Assembly: GCA_902799705.1 (NCBI GenBank)
Contig: CADCBP010000016.1
Location: forward strand, 1-64,000
Length of the DNA: 64,000 nucleotides
Direction of reading: 5' to 3'
Source of the DNA: an uncultured Bacteroidales bacterium
GTDB taxonomy: Bacteria > Bacteroidota > Bacteroidia > Bacteroidales > Paludibacteraceae
In this document: positions 1 to 8,867 of the stretch, in pieces
Position numbering within the stretch: the stretch's first letter is position 1
Layout: each line of letters opens with the position of its first letter
The notes under the pieces: generated by a model
What the model was told of the DNA's origin: nothing
Databases searched by the model: none
The model's input: the letters and a program-made list of their open reading frames with translations, nothing else
Translations under genes and position numbers: made by a program

Positions 1-38
1 GTCGGTTTGCGGCTAAGTACGCAGGGAAACGGAAACGC

Positions 39-181
39 GAGATGGCATCTCGCACAACAGACGACGTTAATCGGCATAGCATGCCGGAAAATAAACAAAG
101 CACGACGGTGCGGTCGCCAGTGCTGCCCGAAAAGAAGCCGGATAGCATCCGGCACAATAAACAAAATACGACGGTGCGGTC
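39..181. repeat. Three hairpins with constant loop and variable arms
   Basis: Perfect inverted repeats lie at 39-51 (arms GAGAT/ATCTC), 72-86 (CGGCAT/ATGCCG) and 138-152 (CCGGAT/ATCCGG), all around a three-base loop GGC or AGC. After the second and third hairpins comes a common tail: ATAAACA, a few bases, then ACGACGGTGCGGTCG, itself a small CGAC/GTCG hairpin. The arms differ but stay complementary, so fold rather than sequence is kept. Whether it acts as RNA or DNA is unknown. Confidence 0.7.
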
Positions 182-228
182 GGATGTAAATTATACTACT
201 GCCCGCATGGATTTTTGAGAGTGACCGC

Positions 229-410
229 AGGGAACGCATTTTTGTGAGGGCTTAAAGCCCGTATTTTTGTAAGGCGGTAGGACGGCTATCAAGCCGGACA
301 AAATGGTTAGCGGGTATTGGGCGCTGGGAGCTTGCTCACAAGCGACCAATAGACGATAAACATTAGACCGAAAGGTCGTACCGCCGCATTTTTGATTTAC
401 TACTATGTTT
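229..410. repeat. Hairpins interleaved with GCATTTTTG phrases
   Basis: The phrase G(C/T)ATTTTTG recurs at about 236, 261 and 387. Between the copies are short hairpins: GGGCTT/AAGCCC near 248-260, CGGCT/AGCCG around a TATCA loop near 284-297, and GACC-GAAA-GGTC near 366-377. The spacer at 61500-61660 shows the same order: GCATTTTTGTAAG, a hairpin with loop TATTA (CTGC/GCAG), an AGCTTGCT segment, then GCATTTTTGATTAC. Confidence 0.55.
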
Positions 411-449
411 TTTTCGCTCAAAAAGATTTGCATAAGTCAAAAAAAAGCA

Positions 450-532
450 GTAATTTCGGTCCTCCCGCAAGCGGGGCCCACCGAAAGTACGTTCGCGTCT
501 TGCGGAAAATATGCAAATAAAAATGGTTTTTT
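450..532. repeat. 83-bp dispersed repeat, copy 1
   Basis: About nine in ten bases match the reverse complement of 61378-61460. The repeat holds an imperfect hairpin (CGGT, CCCGC, then GCGGG, ACCG) followed by GAAAGTACGTTCGCGT and ends in GCAAATAAAAATGG plus a T run. It stops immediately before the -33 element of the glyA promoter. Both copies lie outside genes. Confidence 0.8.
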
Positions 533-533
533 C

Positions 534-565
534 TTGCATATTTGCAATTTTTGTAGTAATTTTGC
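534..565 (+). promoter_or_regulatory. glyA promoter
   Basis: The -33 element TTG (534-536) and -7 element TAATTTTGC (557-565) are 20 nt apart, the Bacteroidota housekeeping arrangement. The predicted leader to the glyA ATG at 592 is about 20 nt. Confidence 0.75.
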
Positions 566-591
566 AGCATCAATTGATAAATCATTCTACT

Positions 592-1869
592 ATGAACCGT
601 GACAATGTGATTTTTGACGTCATCCGCCGAGAGCGTGAGCGTCAGACCAAAGGTATCGAACTGATCGCCAGTGAGAACTTCGTTTCCGACCAGGTGCTGG
701 AGGCGATGGGCAGTGTGCTGACCAACAAATACGCGGAGGGCTACCCCGGTCACCGTTATTACGGCGGGTGCGAAGTGGTAGATATAGCAGAGAACATCGC
801 CCGCGATCGTTTGAAACAGCTCTATAACGCGGAGTACGTGAATGTCCAGCCGCATAGCGGTGCGCAGGCAAACATGGCGGTCTTCATGGCATGCCTGAAA
901 GCCGGCGACACGTTCCTGGGTCTTAACCTCAGTCACGGAGGTCACCTCAGTCACGGATCCGCCGTCAACTTCTCGGGACTGCTATTCAACGCGATAGGTT
1001 ACGACCTGGACGAAGAGACAGGCCGCGTGAACTACGACGACCTGGAACTCAAAGCCCGCACGCATCGCCCGAAACTGATTATCGCGGGTGCATCGGCGTA
1101 CAGCCGCGAGTGGGACTATGCGCGTATCCGCCGCGTGGCGGATGAGATCGGAGCCATCTTCATGGTGGACATGGCGCACCCTGCCGGACTCATCGCCGCG
1201 GGGCTGTTGGAAAACCCGCTGAGACATGCCCATATTGTTACCTCGACGACGCATAAGACCTTACGCGGTCCGCGAGGAGGTATCATCCTTATGGGCAAAG
1301 ACTTCGACAACCCGTGGGGCAAGACCACTCCGAAAGGTGAAATCAAGAAGATGAGTGCCCTACTCGACTCCGCCGTCTTCCCCGGCACGCAAGGCGGACC
1401 GCTCGAGCACGTGATTGCCGCCAAAGCGGTCGCCTTCGGCGAAGCACTCACCGAAGACTTCAAACTCTATCAACGACAGGTGAAAAAGAACGCCGCCGTC
1501 ATGGCGCAAGCCTTCATCGACAAAGGCTACAAAGTCATCTCCGGCGGCACGGACAACCACTCCATGCTGATTGACCTGCGCACGAAATTCCCGGACCTCA
1601 CAGGAAAGGTAGCCGAGCAGGCTCTCGTCAGCGCCGACATCACGACGAACAAGAACATGGTTCCGTTCGACAGCCGCAGTGCTTTCCAGACCTCCGGTCT
1701 GCGTTTCGGAACGCCCGCCATCACCACGCGCGGACTGAAAGAAGACAAGATGCCGTGGATCGTAGAGCTGATCGACACCGTATTGAAAAACCCCGCGAGT
1801 GAAGCCACAATAGCTTCCGTTCGCGAGGTAGTCAATAAAGAGATGATCCAGCATCCGCTGTTCGCCTAA
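592..1869 (+). CDS. glyA: Serine hydroxymethyltransferase
   Basis: A PLP enzyme of 425 residues that converts serine and tetrahydrofolate to glycine and methylene-tetrahydrofolate, the main one-carbon source in the cytoplasm. The PLP lysine is Lys222 in the context [12 protein letters not shown], and the early IELIASENF block is intact. The ATG at 592 is chosen because the frame upstream is repeat and promoter DNA, and the -7 element ends at 565. Length is normal for the family (about 415-425). It converges on the AraC gene: the two stop codons overlap by three bases, with no room for a separate terminator. Confidence 0.97.
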   Translation: MNRDNVIFDVIRRERERQTKGIELIASENFVSDQVLEAMGSVLTNKYAEGYPGHRYYGGCEVVDIAENIARDRLKQLYNAEYVNVQPHSGAQANMAVFMACLKAGDTFLGLNLSHGGHLSHGSAVNFSGLLFNAIGYDLDEETGRVNYDDLELKARTHRPKLIIAGASAYSREWDYARIRRVADEIGAIFMVDMAHPAGLIAAGLLENPLRHAHIVTSTTHKTLRGPRGGIILMGKDFDNPWGKTTPKGEIKKMSALLDSAVFPGTQGGPLEHVIAAKAVAFGEALTEDFKLYQRQVKKNAAVMAQAFIDKGYKVISGGTDNHSMLIDLRTKFPDLTGKVAEQALVSADITTNKNMVPFDSRSAFQTSGLRFGTPAITTRGLKEDKMPWIVELIDTVLKNPASEATIASVREVVNKEMIQHPLFA

Positions 1870-2723
1870 CTCTTACGTTCTTTGCGTAACTTATTCGGCG
1901 TCAGGCCGGTGTGCTTCTTCGTATATTGGCAGAAGAAACTGGCATTGGGGAACTCCATCTGCTCCGCTATCTTGTGAATAGGAATAGTCGTGTCCCGCAA
2001 GAGATGCTTCAACTCGGCGATAGTCACGTCGGCAATCCACTCGCTGGCGGACTTACCACTGCGCTCCTTGCATATTTCCGACAGGTATTTAGGCGTAATA
2101 CCGATCTGCGCGGCGAACCATTGCACCTCTCGTCTGTGCGGGTTTTCACGCAGCAGTTTGGTGAAAGCATGGAAAGTATAGTCTCCTGAGTTGGACGCGA
2201 GACGGGATACCTCCAGATTCTCGGTAGGAATGACTTTATCGAGATAATTGAGAATCTCGAGCGTTGCGCTGCGCGCCATCAACTTCAAGATCTGACGGCG
2301 GTAGTCATTCAGCGGCGCTGCCACCTGCAGCGTAAGCAATTTGAAAAAGAGTTCGCAAAACTCCTTCGAGTAATCGCTCAGATGGAACAGCGGGTTAGCC
2401 TTCAGATACTCCTGTTTCTGCCACCAGAGCGGCTCGACACGCATCAACTCATACATCAATTCCTCGAAGATCTTATTCGGAATAGCCAGTTCTATAAACT
2501 CAAAGTCATCGGAGATCTCAAACGGCCCCAATTCGGTTGCTCGCGGAATGCGAATCAACAAGTCGTCTTTTCCCACGCGTAGCATCTCGTCTCGAAAAAA
2601 GACATCGATATAGCCTTTCTTGCAGAGAAGCATGGTGGTGGAAGTTTCGGATAGCGTTGCGCGGCATAGACGAAAACCGTCTATTTCATCTGTCACGTAC
2701 AGATATTCGTTGTGTAAAATCAT
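1866..2723 (-). CDS. AraC-family transcriptional regulator
   Basis: A DNA-binding regulator of 285 residues. Roughly residues 1-170 form an unassigned N-terminal effector or cupin-like domain. The last 90 residues carry the two helix-turn-helix units of the AraC/XylS family ([16 protein letters not shown], then [19 protein letters not shown]). Such proteins normally control nearby transport or stress genes, but nothing in the sequence points to its target or ligand. It is divergent from the DUF4837 gene with a compact shared promoter region (2724-2856), so cross-regulation is possible. Confidence 0.88.
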   Translation of the reverse strand: MILHNEYLYVTDEIDGFRLCRATLSETSTTMLLCKKGYIDVFFRDEMLRVGKDDLLIRIPRATELGPFEISDDFEFIELAIPNKIFEELMYELMRVEPLWWQKQEYLKANPLFHLSDYSKEFCELFFKLLTLQVAAPLNDYRRQILKLMARSATLEILNYLDKVIPTENLEVSRLASNSGDYTFHAFTKLLRENPHRREVQWFAAQIGITPKYLSEICKERSGKSASEWIADVTIAELKHLLRDTTIPIHKIAEQMEFPNASFFCQYTKKHTGLTPNKLRKERKS

Positions 2724-2755
2724 AGTATTTAAATGTATAAATTTTCAATTTCGGC

Positions 2756-2788
2756 ACAAAAGTACTATTTTTTTTACAATTCTCCAAA
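2756..2788 (-). promoter_or_regulatory. Promoter of the AraC gene
   Basis: Read on the minus strand, TTTG (2788-2785) is followed after 20 nt by TACTTTTGT (2764-2756), giving a leader of about 27 nt before the ATG at 2723. Confidence 0.65.
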
Positions 2789-2803
2789 TTTTTTTTCGTT
2801 TTT

Positions 2804-2836
2804 TTTGCATTTTTAAAGAAAATTATGTAATTTTGC
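2804..2836 (+). promoter_or_regulatory. Promoter of the DUF4837 gene
   Basis: TTTG at 2804-2807, a 20-nt spacer and TAATTTTGC at 2828-2836. The ATG at 2857 leaves a leader of only about 15 nt. Confidence 0.75.
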
Positions 2837-2856
2837 ACGCAAATTCAAACAAAGAT

Positions 2857-3882
2857 ATGAAAAAAGTTCTATTTTATGCGTTTTTCGCATTGGTATGCGT
2901 AGCCTGCGGGAAAAGCAGTGACCGTCTGCTCACCTCCGCCACCGGCAGTATTTATGAATGTCTGATTATTACGCCTTCTTCCGGCGAAGTATCCCATGCA
3001 GTCAGTGAGACGATGGGTGGCGACATGTATGGCCTTCCGCAGATGGAGCCGTACTTCGTTGTTTCGTGTGTTCCATCATCGCAGTTCGATGATTTCCTCA
3101 AATCCACGCGGAACATCCTGCTGATAGACATTGATTCGCACAAGTACACCCAAGTGAAGGCTCAGAAGAGTCGCGATGTATGGTCCAAGCCGCAGGCGAT
3201 GATCCGTATTCAGGCGCCAAGCGAGGAGGCATTTTTAGAGTACTGGTCGTCTAATAGCGAACAGATACGCGAGTGGTTTGTTCGCGAAGAACTGGCACGT
3301 CAGATCCGTTTCTATCGCGCGAGTACGAATAAGGAAGCGCGCGCGCACCTGAACAAGCGCGGTTATGACCTCCTTCTGCCCGAAGATTTTATGCTGATCA
3401 TGGATACCACCTTAGTGCTCAACGAGCAAGACATCCACGTGCTCTGGGCCTGCAATAACAAAGGTCCGATGCGCAAAGACGTGCTGGTCTATGACTATCC
3501 TTACACGGCGCAGGAACAGTTCTCGGGAGAGTCTATCGTCGCCATGCGCAATGAGATAGAAGGTCGCCTTGTTACCGCGCAAGTGCCCGGCAGCCACATG
3601 GGTACGGAATACAAACATTTCCCGCCGGTGAGCCGTCAGGTAACAGCTTTACGCGATACAACGGGTGGCTTCTATGCCATGGAGACTCGCGGTTTATGGA
3701 AGATGCTGGACGGCGAAGCGATGGGCGGACCGTTCGTCAGTCTGACCCGTCTCGACCAAGTGAACGGACGCGTGGTAACCGCCGAGACATTCCTCTTCGC
3801 CGCCGGACAGAAGAAACGCAATGCCTTGCGACAGTCTGAGGCTATTCTCTATACCTTAGAGATGCCGAATGAGAGGGATTAG
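2857..3882 (+). CDS. DUF4837 family lipoprotein
   Basis: A 341-residue protein of a Bacteroidota-restricted family with no assigned function. A lipoprotein signal is clear: charged MKK start, hydrophobic stretch and lipobox VCVAC, so it is exported and lipid-anchored. Family hallmarks follow, for example YGLPQMEPYF and the SQFDDFLKSTRNILLIDID block. The ATG at 2857 is preferred over upstream in-frame codons because it starts the signal peptide and sits just after the promoter. Its stop codon TAG is also the first element of the heptamer array that follows. Confidence 0.88.
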   Translation: MKKVLFYAFFALVCVACGKSSDRLLTSATGSIYECLIITPSSGEVSHAVSETMGGDMYGLPQMEPYFVVSCVPSSQFDDFLKSTRNILLIDIDSHKYTQVKAQKSRDVWSKPQAMIRIQAPSEEAFLEYWSSNSEQIREWFVREELARQIRFYRASTNKEARAHLNKRGYDLLLPEDFMLIMDTTLVLNEQDIHVLWACNNKGPMRKDVLVYDYPYTAQEQFSGESIVAMRNEIEGRLVTAQVPGSHMGTEYKHFPPVSRQVTALRDTTGGFYAMETRGLWKMLDGEAMGGPFVSLTRLDQVNGRVVTAETFLFAAGQKKRNALRQSEAILYTLEMPNERD

Positions 3883-4080
3883 GGTTTAGGATTTAGGATT
3901 TAGGATTTAGGATTTAGGATTTAGGATTTAGGATTTAGGGTTTAGGATTTAGGGTTTAGGATTTAGGGTTTAGGATTTAGGGTTTAGGATTTAGGGTTTA
4001 GGATTTAGGATTTAGGGTTTAGGATTTAGGGTTTAGGATTTAGGGTTTAGGATTTAGGATTTAGGGTTTAGGATTTAGGG
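3883..4080. repeat. 28-unit heptamer array
   Basis: Twenty-eight uninterrupted 7-bp units, 18 GATTTAG and 10 GGTTTAG, largely alternating in the second half. It begins directly after the stop codon of the DUF4837 gene and ends inside the 3' end of pnuC on the opposite strand, encoding that protein's last residues. GGGTTTA resembles the plant telomere heptamer, but this is an internal bacterial locus. It is the longest member of the 7-bp array class found through the window. Confidence 0.98.
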
Positions 4081-4732
4081 ATTGCCAGCGTCTGAGACCG
4101 TAGAGGCAGTTCGCGCACCAGAAAACATATTGCGCGGCCATGCAGTAGTCTCCCGCCCGCAACCACAACACGACACTGAGTACGTCAATGGCAAGCCACA
4201 GGAACCAGTGCTCCCGATAAACAAGAATCATCAACACCTGCGCCACGAGTGCAGGTGTTGTCGTATAAGCATCCAGGTACGGCTGGGTGTCATCCGTCCA
4301 AGCGGCCAGCCCCCATCCTACCAAGGCAGAGACAGCGAGCGTCGCCGCCACGATAGTCACCACCACCGCCGGCGTGAGTGTCCGAGGCACTACTCTTCTC
4401 TCACTCTCTCCCTCATTCCTTAATCGCTTCCTCCACTCAAAAATCCCATACACCATCGTACCGAAATAGTACGCATTGATGGCAATCGTGCCGTAGAAAC
4501 GCTGGGTCCAACAGATATAGGTGAAAGTCAGCACCTGACCGAAACCGAAAGCGTAGGTCCAAATATTCCCTTGCGCCGCGAGGCACACGGAACAGACACC
4601 GAGACAGCCGCTGATAAGGGATAAAGGAGTCAGGGTATCAGGGTTCAGGGAATTAGTGATGAAGAACGTGACCACTTGTACCAGCAGTCCGAAAGCGATA
4701 AAACAGATATCAAAGATTTTACTGCGCGTCAT
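4061..4732 (-). CDS. pnuC: PnuC-family nicotinamide riboside transporter
   Basis: A 223-residue membrane protein with about seven hydrophobic segments, of the family that brings nicotinamide riboside (or related vitamins) into the cell for NAD synthesis. Family-like signatures are the W-rich segments near IFEW and the C-terminal YVFWCANCLYGLRRW. Two oddities appear. Residues about 27-37 are encoded by a short tandem array (4625-4653), and the last residues (SLNPKP) plus the stop codon are encoded by the heptamer array. The ATG at 4732 overlaps the preceding lipoprotein gene by 14 bp, suggesting coupled translation. Substrate is inferred from family only; thiamine cannot be excluded. Confidence 0.85.
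   Translation of the reverse strand: MTRSKIFDICFIAFGLLVQVVTFFITNSLNPDTLTPLSLISGCLGVCSVCLAAQGNIWTYAFGFGQVLTFTYICWTQRFYGTIAINAYYFGTMVYGIFEWRKRLRNEGESERRVVPRTLTPAVVVTIVAATLAVSALVGWGLAAWTDDTQPYLDAYTTTPALVAQVLMILVYREHWFLWLAIDVLSVVLWLRAGDYCMAAQYVFWCANCLYGLRRWQSLNPKP
4625..4653. repeat. In-frame 7/8-bp array inside pnuC
   Basis: Units AGGAGTC, AGGGTATC, AGGGTTC and AGGGAAT run head to tail within the coding region and encode, on the minus strand, the segment SLNPDTLTPL between two hydrophobic stretches. Confidence 0.6.
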
Positions 4733-6410
4733 AAGTCCATGTCTCCTCAAAGTCCCAATTGGACTTCGTCTGTATCTTCGTCGGGTTCGTATAGACTTTC
4801 TCCGGCTGACGTTTATCCTCCCAACTACCGGTAGTCCACTGTCCGTCGCCGTTCGAATCCCTGTACATCCGCAGGAAATACGCATCGGGTTTGAGATACC
4901 GGAAAAGCGCACCGTCCGGTTGAGCCGACTGTTCGCGCAGCACTTTTTCCTTTGCATTCAGCACCTGAATACGCATTTTCGGGTCGAAGGGATCTATGGT
5001 CACGCGGATGGTTGAATAGTCCTCCGGCGTCTTGAGCGTCAAGGGATACGAACCGGCAATGTGCGTCACGCCGTACACATCCTCCAGCGCCGCGCTGTCA
5101 AGGCTTAACTCGTACTTTCTGCCCGGCAGCAGTTGCGCGATGAACAGCAGTTGCATCGGCAGGCTGTCGTGCGTCTCAATCGTGAAAGGCACAGGATAGA
5201 CTGTTGTGTCCTTCTCCTTGCGTTCATACAGATGAATGGCCTCCTCGCGGATGAGTGCCAGCGGAGTGGCGGCTTCAAGACGCAGCGTATCGCATATGTC
5301 GAATCGCTTCGATGCATTGCTTTTCAGTCCAAGACGCCTGTTACGTCTCTGTCGTTCCTGCGCCTCGAGCGCCCTTGCCGACAATCGCGGAGCACGCCAA
5401 CGTGCCAATACCGTATCGGTAGCCCACTCCAAATGATACAAACTGTCCGTGCGACGGTAATGCACCTCGAAATACAGGGAGTCAGGACGCATAGAAGCAC
5501 TGTCCAGCAACCAGATCGTGACGGTATCATGACGCGGGGAAAAATACATGTTGTAGCGCAGACTGTCCGTGAGCGGACGGATGACCGGCAGGCTGTCCGG
5601 AGACGAAGAGAAGGCAAGACGTATCCGATGCTGTTCCTCCCGCGTGGTGCGCTGGAGGTACAGGCGTTGCTGCATGGGTTTGAACAAGTATAAGGTGTCG
5701 CTGTGAAGAAGACTGTCTGCTGCCGTCGTGTCAGGAGCCGTGACAGAAATCGTTCCCTCCGCAAATGCGATGGACTCTCCCGGTGTGAGACGATAGTCAC
5801 GACTCACATCATCGACGGCATACAGCCGGTAAGTCCCTGCATGCATGTTGCCTATCCGGTAGTGCCCCGTGGAGTCCGTGCGGGCAATGCGCAGGAAAGT
5901 CTTGGTAGTGAACGCCGTGTCCGAGAGATCCTCATGAATACCGACGATGATGCCTTTGAGCGGCTTCAGGTTCTCGGCGTCCAGCACTACGCCCGTGGTC
6001 TCCAGCGTGTCTATCGTCGGACCGGTAGAGAATCCGAAACAGTAGCCATGTACGGGGTTTTTCTCCGTGTAGTCACAGATGGCATCCCCGAAATCAATGG
6101 TATAGGTGGTGCTGTCACGCAGACTGTCCGCGAACTGTATCATCACGCGCTTGCCGCGCGCCTTGACATCAGGCGGACGCTGTTGCGGAGGAGACATCAG
6201 CAGGTTCGCGCTGACATTGTCCAACTGTACATATTCATTGAAAGTAATCTCGATGCGCCTGCCCGTGAAGTTCACGGCGCCGTTCTCCGGCACCGACTTG
6301 ACAGCCATCGGCGGGATAGAGTCTTTCGGTCCTCCCTGCGGTCCTACCCCGCGGTTCGCACACCCCGCCAACACCAAGGCCGTCAGCAGTATAGACAGGC
6401 TCTTGCGCAT
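4719..6410 (-). CDS. Ig-like (Big_5) domain lipoprotein
   Basis: A 563-residue exported protein. The signal peptide ends in lipobox VLAGC, so it is predicted to be lipid-anchored. It is followed by GPQGGPKDSIPP and a Big_5-type Ig-like domain (PENGAVNFTGRRIEITFNEY) typical of Bacteroidota surface lipoproteins. A carboxypeptidase-regulatory-like stretch (LKPLKGIIVGIHEDL...GHYRIGNMHAGTYRLYAVDD) follows around residues 145-215. No enzymatic motif is seen; a structural or assembly role in the envelope is inferred. It starts 6 bp after the pheS stop and overlaps pnuC, so the three genes probably form one transcript. Confidence 0.8.
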   Translation of the reverse strand: MRKSLSILLTALVLAGCANRGVGPQGGPKDSIPPMAVKSVPENGAVNFTGRRIEITFNEYVQLDNVSANLLMSPPQQRPPDVKARGKRVMIQFADSLRDSTTYTIDFGDAICDYTEKNPVHGYCFGFSTGPTIDTLETTGVVLDAENLKPLKGIIVGIHEDLSDTAFTTKTFLRIARTDSTGHYRIGNMHAGTYRLYAVDDVSRDYRLTPGESIAFAEGTISVTAPDTTAADSLLHSDTLYLFKPMQQRLYLQRTTREEQHRIRLAFSSSPDSLPVIRPLTDSLRYNMYFSPRHDTVTIWLLDSASMRPDSLYFEVHYRRTDSLYHLEWATDTVLARWRAPRLSARALEAQERQRRNRRLGLKSNASKRFDICDTLRLEAATPLALIREEAIHLYERKEKDTTVYPVPFTIETHDSLPMQLLFIAQLLPGRKYELSLDSAALEDVYGVTHIAGSYPLTLKTPEDYSTIRVTIDPFDPKMRIQVLNAKEKVLREQSAQPDGALFRYLKPDAYFLRMYRDSNGDGQWTTGSWEDKRQPEKVYTNPTKIQTKSNWDFEETWTYDAQ

Positions 6411-6416
6411 GCCGAT

Positions 6417-7457
6417 TTAGCAACTCTCGAACTGGCGAAGGAAGCGTACATCGTTCTCGGAGAACAGGCGCAGGTCCTTCACGCGGTATTTGAGGTTTGT
6501 GATACGCTCTATGCCCATGCCAAAGGCGAAACCGCTATACTCCTTGCTGTCTATACCGCAAGCCTCGAGTACATTCGGGTCCACCATGCCGCAACCGAGG
6601 ATCTCCACCCATCCTGTACCTTTGCAGAACGAGCAGCCTGTACCGCCGCAGATGTTACAACTGATGTCCATCTCTGCGCTGGGCTCGGTGAACGGGAAAT
6701 AGGAAGGACGCAGACGGATCTTCGTCTCGGGTCCGAACATCTCCTTGCTGAAATAGAGCAGCGCTTCGCGCAGGTCCGCGAAACTGACATTCTTGTCGAT
6801 ATAGAGCCCCTCCACCTGGTGGAAGAAGCAGTGTGCACGCGCGGAGATCGCCTCGTTGCGATAGACGCGTCCCGGACAGAGCACACGGATCGGCGGTTTC
6901 TGGCTCGTCATCACACGGGTCTGAACAGAAGAAGTGTGCGAGCGCAGCAACACATCGGTCGGTTTCTGCACGCCGATCTCTTTCTCGATGAAGAAGGTGT
7001 CCTGCATGTCGCGTGCAGGGTGCTCCGGAGCGAAGTTCAGCATGCCATACACGTGCTTGTCGTCCTCTACCTCAGGGCCTTGCGCGATGGTGAAACCGAT
7101 ACGGGAGAAGATATCCTCTATCTCCTCGCGCACCAACGACAGCGGATGACGCGTTCCCAAAGCGATAGGATCCGGTGTACGCGTCAGATCCGGATGATCC
7201 GTCTCTGCAGCCGCCTCTTCAAACTGCTCGCGCAATGCGTTGATACGACTCTCCGCCTGCTGACGAAGCTGGTTCAACATCTGTCCCAACTCGCGTTTCT
7301 GGTCATTCGGCACATTACGGAACTCATTAAACAGCGCCGTGATCTCGCCTTTCTTACTGAGGTACTTGATACGCAGCGCCTCCAACTCCTCGGCATTATT
7401 CGCCTTCAACTCACCTACCTGCGTAAGCAAGGATTGTATATTTTCTTTCAAAGCCAT
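6417..7457 (-). CDS. pheS: Phenylalanyl-tRNA synthetase alpha subunit
   Basis: Catalytic alpha chain (346 residues) of the alpha2-beta2 enzyme that charges tRNA-Phe. An N-terminal coiled coil is followed by class II core motifs, including RVLCPGRVYRNE and FHQVEGLYID (motif 2 region) and GFAFGMGIERI (motif 3). A four-cysteine pair of knuckles (CNICGGTGC..CKGTGW) is present, as in other Bacteroidota. The beta subunit gene is not in this window. Its leader contains a heptad array (7461-7495) between promoter and start codon. Full family length. Confidence 0.97.
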   Translation of the reverse strand: MALKENIQSLLTQVGELKANNAEELEALRIKYLSKKGEITALFNEFRNVPNDQKRELGQMLNQLRQQAESRINALREQFEEAAAETDHPDLTRTPDPIALGTRHPLSLVREEIEDIFSRIGFTIAQGPEVEDDKHVYGMLNFAPEHPARDMQDTFFIEKEIGVQKPTDVLLRSHTSSVQTRVMTSQKPPIRVLCPGRVYRNEAISARAHCFFHQVEGLYIDKNVSFADLREALLYFSKEMFGPETKIRLRPSYFPFTEPSAEMDISCNICGGTGCSFCKGTGWVEILGCGMVDPNVLEACGIDSKEYSGFAFGMGIERITNLKYRVKDLRLFSENDVRFLRQFESC

Positions 7458-7460
7458 AAG

Positions 7461-7495
7461 ATCAATGATGATTGATGATTGCTAATTGATGATTT
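7461..7495. repeat. Heptad array in the pheS leader
   Basis: Five 7-bp units in register: ATCAATG, ATGATTG, ATGATTG, CTAATTG, ATGATTT. It lies directly upstream of the pheS start codon, so it would be part of the mRNA leader and displace any normal ribosome-binding site. Confidence 0.75.
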
Positions 7496-7510
7496 TTTAC
7501 AAAAATCGCT

Positions 7511-7543
7511 GCAAAGGTACTACAAAAAAATGACATACGCAAG
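7511..7543 (-). promoter_or_regulatory. pheS promoter
   Basis: On the minus strand CTTG (7543-7540), 20 nt, then TACCTTTGC (7519-7511). The pheS leader is about 45 nt and includes the heptad array. Confidence 0.75.
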
Positions 7544-7577
7544 CGCATGCCGTTCTTTTCTTGTTTTTTTCGGAATT

Positions 7578-8867
7578 TTAGATGGTTACCAGCTCGAAGG
7601 TATTGACGCGTGCTTTGTCGTAAGGCCGACCTATTTTGATGTAGTTTTCAGTAAAGCCGAACATCAGTCCGTCCTTTTTCGCAGACTCCCAGAGGACGAC
7701 CGCTTTCTGTCCTTTGTGCTCCGCATAGAACGCTTCGGTCTTGCGGGCAGAGATGGCGTGTAACTGCTTACTGCGGCGCTCCCGCTCACGTTGCGGAACA
7801 ATCTCCAAGTCCATCTCCAGCATGCGCGTGTTGGCGCGCTCCGAATAGGTGAAGACATGCAGTTGACTCACCGGCAGCGACTCGATAAACTCCACGTATT
7901 CCGCCCAGCACTCCGCACTCTCCCCGCGCACGCCGACCATACAATCCACGCCGATAAAAGCATGAGGCATGACGGACTTGATATGCGCCACACGCTCCGC
8001 AAAGAGTTCGCGGGTATAACGACGGCCCATGATCTTCAGCACCGTATTACTGCCGCTTTGCAGAGGAATATGGAAATGCGGTGCGAAATGACGGCTGTTC
8101 GCCACAAAATCAATGATCTCATCGCTCAGTAAGTTCGGTTCGCAACTGGAGATGCGGATGCGGTAATCGTAAGGCTGATCACCGGCCACTGACAACCGGA
8201 TACTGTCCAACGCCCGCAGGAGGTCGATAAACGTCTCCCCGGTAGAGCGGCCGAAGTCACCGATATTCACGCCAGAGAGGATGATCTCTTTGGCTCCTCC
8301 TTCAACGGCTTCCTGCGCTTGCGCCACAAGGGATGCGATGGACGGGTTACGGCTCTTCCCGCGCGCCAGGGGAATGGTGCAGTACGAGCAGAAATAGTTA
8401 CATCCGTCTTGCACTTTCAGAAAGCACCGTGTGCGGTCGTCCTTGCTGTAAGCAAAATGAAAATCATCCACTTCCCGAATCGGGCAGGTTAATATCTCCC
8501 CCTCCTTTTCAGAACGGTTCCTATGGGCTGTTTCCAGGTTTTCGACAAATTCATCAAGGTGGAATTTCTCTTCCTGCCCGAGGACATAATCCACGCCGTC
8601 AATATGTGCGATCTCGTCGGGTTTGAGTTGGGCATAGCAGCCTGTGACGACCAGTATAGCATCGGGGTTCTGTCTCCGGATACGATGAATCATCTGACGG
8701 TCCTTATGGTCCGCTGCGTCGGTGACAGAGCAGGTGTTGATGATGCATATATCCGCCTGTTCACCGTTCTTCGCACGTGTATGACCACGGGCGACAAGCG
8801 TCTTGGCGAGCGCACTACTCTCGGCAAAATTGAGTTTGCAACCTAATGTGGTAAATGAGAATAGCAT
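7578..8867 (-). CDS. mtaB: tRNA t6A37 methylthiotransferase MtaB
   Basis: A radical-SAM methylthiotransferase of 429 residues that adds a methylthio group to t6A at position 37 of certain tRNAs. Cys10, Cys46 and Cys77 form the N-terminal UPF0004 iron-sulfur site; the radical-SAM triad is Cys156, Cys160 and Cys163 (CNYFCSYC). The TLGCKLNFAES opening is typical of MtaB rather than MiaB or RimO. A C-terminal TRAM-like domain follows. It overlaps the upstream HPr-kinase-like gene by 25 bp, so the two are probably cotranscribed. Confidence 0.95.
   Translation of the reverse strand: MLFSFTTLGCKLNFAESSALAKTLVARGHTRAKNGEQADICIINTCSVTDAADHKDRQMIHRIRRQNPDAILVVTGCYAQLKPDEIAHIDGVDYVLGQEEKFHLDEFVENLETAHRNRSEKEGEILTCPIREVDDFHFAYSKDDRTRCFLKVQDGCNYFCSYCTIPLARGKSRNPSIASLVAQAQEAVEGGAKEIILSGVNIGDFGRSTGETFIDLLRALDSIRLSVAGDQPYDYRIRISSCEPNLLSDEIIDFVANSRHFAPHFHIPLQSGSNTVLKIMGRRYTRELFAERVAHIKSVMPHAFIGVDCMVGVRGESAECWAEYVEFIESLPVSQLHVFTYSERANTRMLEMDLEIVPQRERERRSKQLHAISARKTEAFYAEHKGQKAVVLWESAKKDGLMFGFTENYIKIGRPYDKARVNTFELVTI

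Larger units (their letters stand above)
1..591. other. Hairpin-rich non-coding spacer upstream of glyA
   Basis: No convincing gene is present. From left to right the spacer holds three constant-loop hairpins (39-181), several short hairpins separated by the phrase GCATTTTTG or GTATTTTTG (about 229-410), an 83-bp dispersed repeat (450-532) and the glyA promoter (534-565). Short open frames here are not credible: they follow the repeats and have no family resemblance. The same kind of material returns in the spacer at 61179-62025. Confidence 0.7.

Noticed and set aside
418-954. Minus-strand frame over the 5' end of glyA and the 83-bp repeat
   Set aside because: Its C-terminal part is translated repeat and the rest is antisense to glyA. 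The similar peptide at 61298-61621 reflects the shared repeat and not a protein family.
3883-4080. Telomere-like sequence
   Set aside because: GGGTTTA units resemble plant telomeres, but the array is internal, flanked by genes on both sides and mixed with GATTTAG units, and matches the general heptad-array class.
5703-7475. Long plus-strand open frame (590 codons) across the lipoprotein and pheS region
   Set aside because: It lies antisense to two genes with clear family motifs, has no family features and no ribosome-binding site; it results from the high GC content of third positions.
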